Positions 62,116 through 64,000 of a stretch of DNA of 64,000 nt are shown piece by piece (positions within the stretch are counted from its first letter, which is position 1; each line of letters starts with the position of its first letter). The position numbers and the translations under genes were made by a program. The notes beneath the pieces are model-generated. The model did not search any database. It was given only the letters and a program-made list of their open reading frames with translations, and had not been told where the DNA came from. Source of the DNA: Membranipora membranacea (taxonomy: Eukaryota > Bryozoa > Gymnolaemata > Cheilostomatida > Membraniporidae); assembly GCA_914767715.1 (NCBI GenBank), contig OU612068.1, positions 3,596,001 through 3,660,000 on the forward strand. The letters run 5' to 3'.

Positions 62116-64000
62116 GGAAGATACTATCAAACAGCTCAAAGGTCAGCGTACATCGCTCAAGTCCAAGGTAACCTCGCTAGCTAATCTGCTAATAAGTAGC
62201 ATCGAACAACAGGACATCGATGATATTGAGACACTGCGTTCACAACTCAAAACAACATACAGTAACTTTCTCACTATCCATTTCGATTATTCTGAGCATG
62301 TAGAATCAGATGAGACATTTTCTAGCTACCTAACCGTCAACGGTATGGATCTCATAGCATATCAGAATTATGTCAAAACCTCTTTTGATGGTGCTATTCA
62401 GTGCTATTCTAAGTGGCAGCTTTCTTTGTCTAAATCTAAAATGGCTATCTCTCAAGCTATCAAGAAAGCTAATATATTGGTTAGTGTGTGTATAAACCAG
62501 GCCGCTATTAACGGCCACAAGGATTTTTGTGTAGAGCTCTCTAATAAGTTAGCTGGTACTGTAGGTCTAGATTCACTATTACTTAGTCTATATGATGTTA
62601 TCTTAGATTTAGAATCGTGTAAGGTTAGTCCGCCTGCAAATAGCGTAGGGGGTCAGCCACCACGGAATTCTGTGTCTAAATCTGATCCACCAGTCACCGA
62701 TGCCAGTCAGGCGGGAGGGGGGCTGGGTCAGGGGTCTCGTGCCGTAGGTTCTCAGTCGGATCATGATTCGGGTGTAGTGCAGCAGGTCTCTGCATCTGAT
62801 GGCCACGTTGAATCTAGTGTGCAAACACAGCAAACCCCACCTGTTCCATTAGAACAGTCTACTCCAGCTGCAGCTCCTGCAGTGCACATGGTAAGCGGTA
62901 GTAATGGTAGTAGAGACACCCACAAGTCAAGACTAGCTGTTCATGATTTACATTTAGACACTCAGCGTGTCAATGAGTTTATGCAAATAAGCAAATCTTC
63001 TGTTGTGAATGCATATGATGGTTATGATGCGTCACGTCACCTAAATGTGACAAGTGCAGGTAACTCCAATCAAATCTCATGTACACGATCAAAACCAACA
63101 CCATATAACGGTGATCGCCACAAATGGCCTGAATTTTTATCTGTATGGTATAGATACTCTTGTATGTTTGTTGATGAGGTAGACAAAGCCTCAGAGCTCA
63201 AAAAGTTCCTTGTAGGTGAACCCCTGGAATTGGTCAGCCCAATCTTCGCCACACAACCGAACGCTCATGACCGCATGGTTCAACGACTCAAAGAGGTCTA
63301 TGGAGATGTCAGCCTTGGCATCAAATCTGTCTTCTCACATCTCAATTCTCTGAGATCTATCCATGAAGGTGATACAAAGGCTCTCGTCAAGTTTGTTAAC
63401 ACAGTGGAAAGCTCCTTCAGCCAATTGGGGGAACTCGGACATCTCACGTCGGTAACCCTACCACATGTGGACAATCTCGCGGACCTACTGCCTCCTACGA
63501 TCAGAAGAGACTGGGATCATTGCTATGACATGTTTCCACAAAAGGACAAAGTTCAACCTTTCAAGATGTTTATGGGATTTCTGGAGAGTGAACGACGCCG
63601 CGCGCTCAGACGCACTGGAACCCATCGATCTGATCAACAGAAAGACAACTCCAAACAAAAGGTAAAAACCTTTCATGTAGAATCTGATAATGAAGTTAGT
63701 CAAAACTCTCATGACAAACCTGACAGCTCTGCTATGTCTTGTGTTATCCATGGTAGCAACCGGCATGCTTTAGCCGACTGTAGGAGTTTTCGTTCCTTGT
63801 CTGTTCAAGAAAGATTTGACTTGTGTAAAACTCACGCTATCTGTGTTAGATGTTTGAATAAACATGATCCAAAATCATGCCCTAGGTTCAGGCAATGCTG
63901 TTCTAAGTGTAAAAAACCGAATCATCATGACTTATTGTGTAGAAAGGGTATTGCTGGTAAGAATAAAAGCTCAAAACCTGAAGCTAAAACTGAATCTAAG
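62114..64000 (+). mobile_element. BEL/Pao-type LTR retrotransposon, gag ORF (runs off the window)
   Basis: One uninterrupted frame of 629 codons goes from ATG at 62114 to the last base of the window. The N-terminal third is helical and Ser/Leu-rich, then comes a Gln/Ser/Pro-rich linker. From about residue 328, TPYNGDRHKWPEFLSVWYR starts the conserved capsid-like region of Pao elements (DUF1759 type). Near residues 543-615 there is a Cys/His-rich zinc-knuckle region (ICVRCLNKHDPKSC, then CCSKCKKPNHHDLLC). Protease, reverse transcriptase and integrase should follow beyond the window. There are no stops or frameshifts, so the copy may be young. No 5' LTR or primer-binding site was recognised upstream. 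The start codon overlaps the putative CTHRC1-like start on the other strand. Confidence 0.88.

Overview
This window is animal nuclear DNA. It is AT-rich, the genes are cut into short exons with GT-AG introns, and there is a large load of mobile elements. The gene content fits a protostome invertebrate, most likely a lophotrochozoan and perhaps a mollusc. The pointers are a nicotinic-receptor alpha subunit with an anion-type pore motif, a Trunk/PTTH-like cystine-knot protein, a CTHRC1-like protein and a BEL/Pao retroelement. The species call is inference. I built the gene models by hand by matching splice sites, reading phases and family homology, so each exon list is a prediction from sequence alone.

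Layout. (1) 1-1202 (+) is the 3' end of an unrecognised gene coding for a Ser/Thr-rich tail. (2) 2188-12732 (-) is a complete alpha-type nicotinic acetylcholine receptor subunit. It carries two consecutive pairs of tandemly duplicated exons, one pair for M1 and one for the pore-lining M2. (3) 12.7-24.4 kb is mostly non-coding, with two weak candidate exons. (4) 24.4-47.3 kb (-) holds three tandem paralogues of one architecture: a C3HC4 RING, a variable linker, a large propeller-like domain and C-terminal membrane segments. All three share the same five-exon phase pattern. The middle copy is broken by a frameshift and two stop codons. The 11.5 kb between the first and second copies is filled with transposon remains: a hAT-type MITE with an 8-bp target duplication, tRNA-SINE-like pieces, and a Ngaro-like tyrosine-recombinase element with split direct repeats. 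(5) 49.8-51.5 kb is a decayed non-LTR retrotransposon. (6) 51.7-53.4 kb (+) is a small CCCH zinc-finger gene. (7) 53.7-56.3 kb (-) is a complete secreted Trunk-like ligand gene. (8) 57.0-59.4 kb (-) is a complete UBE2G2 ubiquitin-conjugating enzyme gene. (9) 60.3-62.1 kb (-) is a CTHRC1-like gene, partly resolved. (10) 62.1-64.0 kb (+) is the start of a BEL/Pao retrotransposon gag ORF. It begins at the same bases as the putative CTHRC1-like start codon and runs off the window.

The genes are not an operon or a pathway. UBE2G2 is the E2 of ER-associated degradation in other animals, and the RING family has C-terminal membrane segments, so both could act in membrane-linked ubiquitination. That link is speculative. 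The most unusual features are the paired duplicated exons spanning the receptor's pore and the RING-propeller-membrane gene array.
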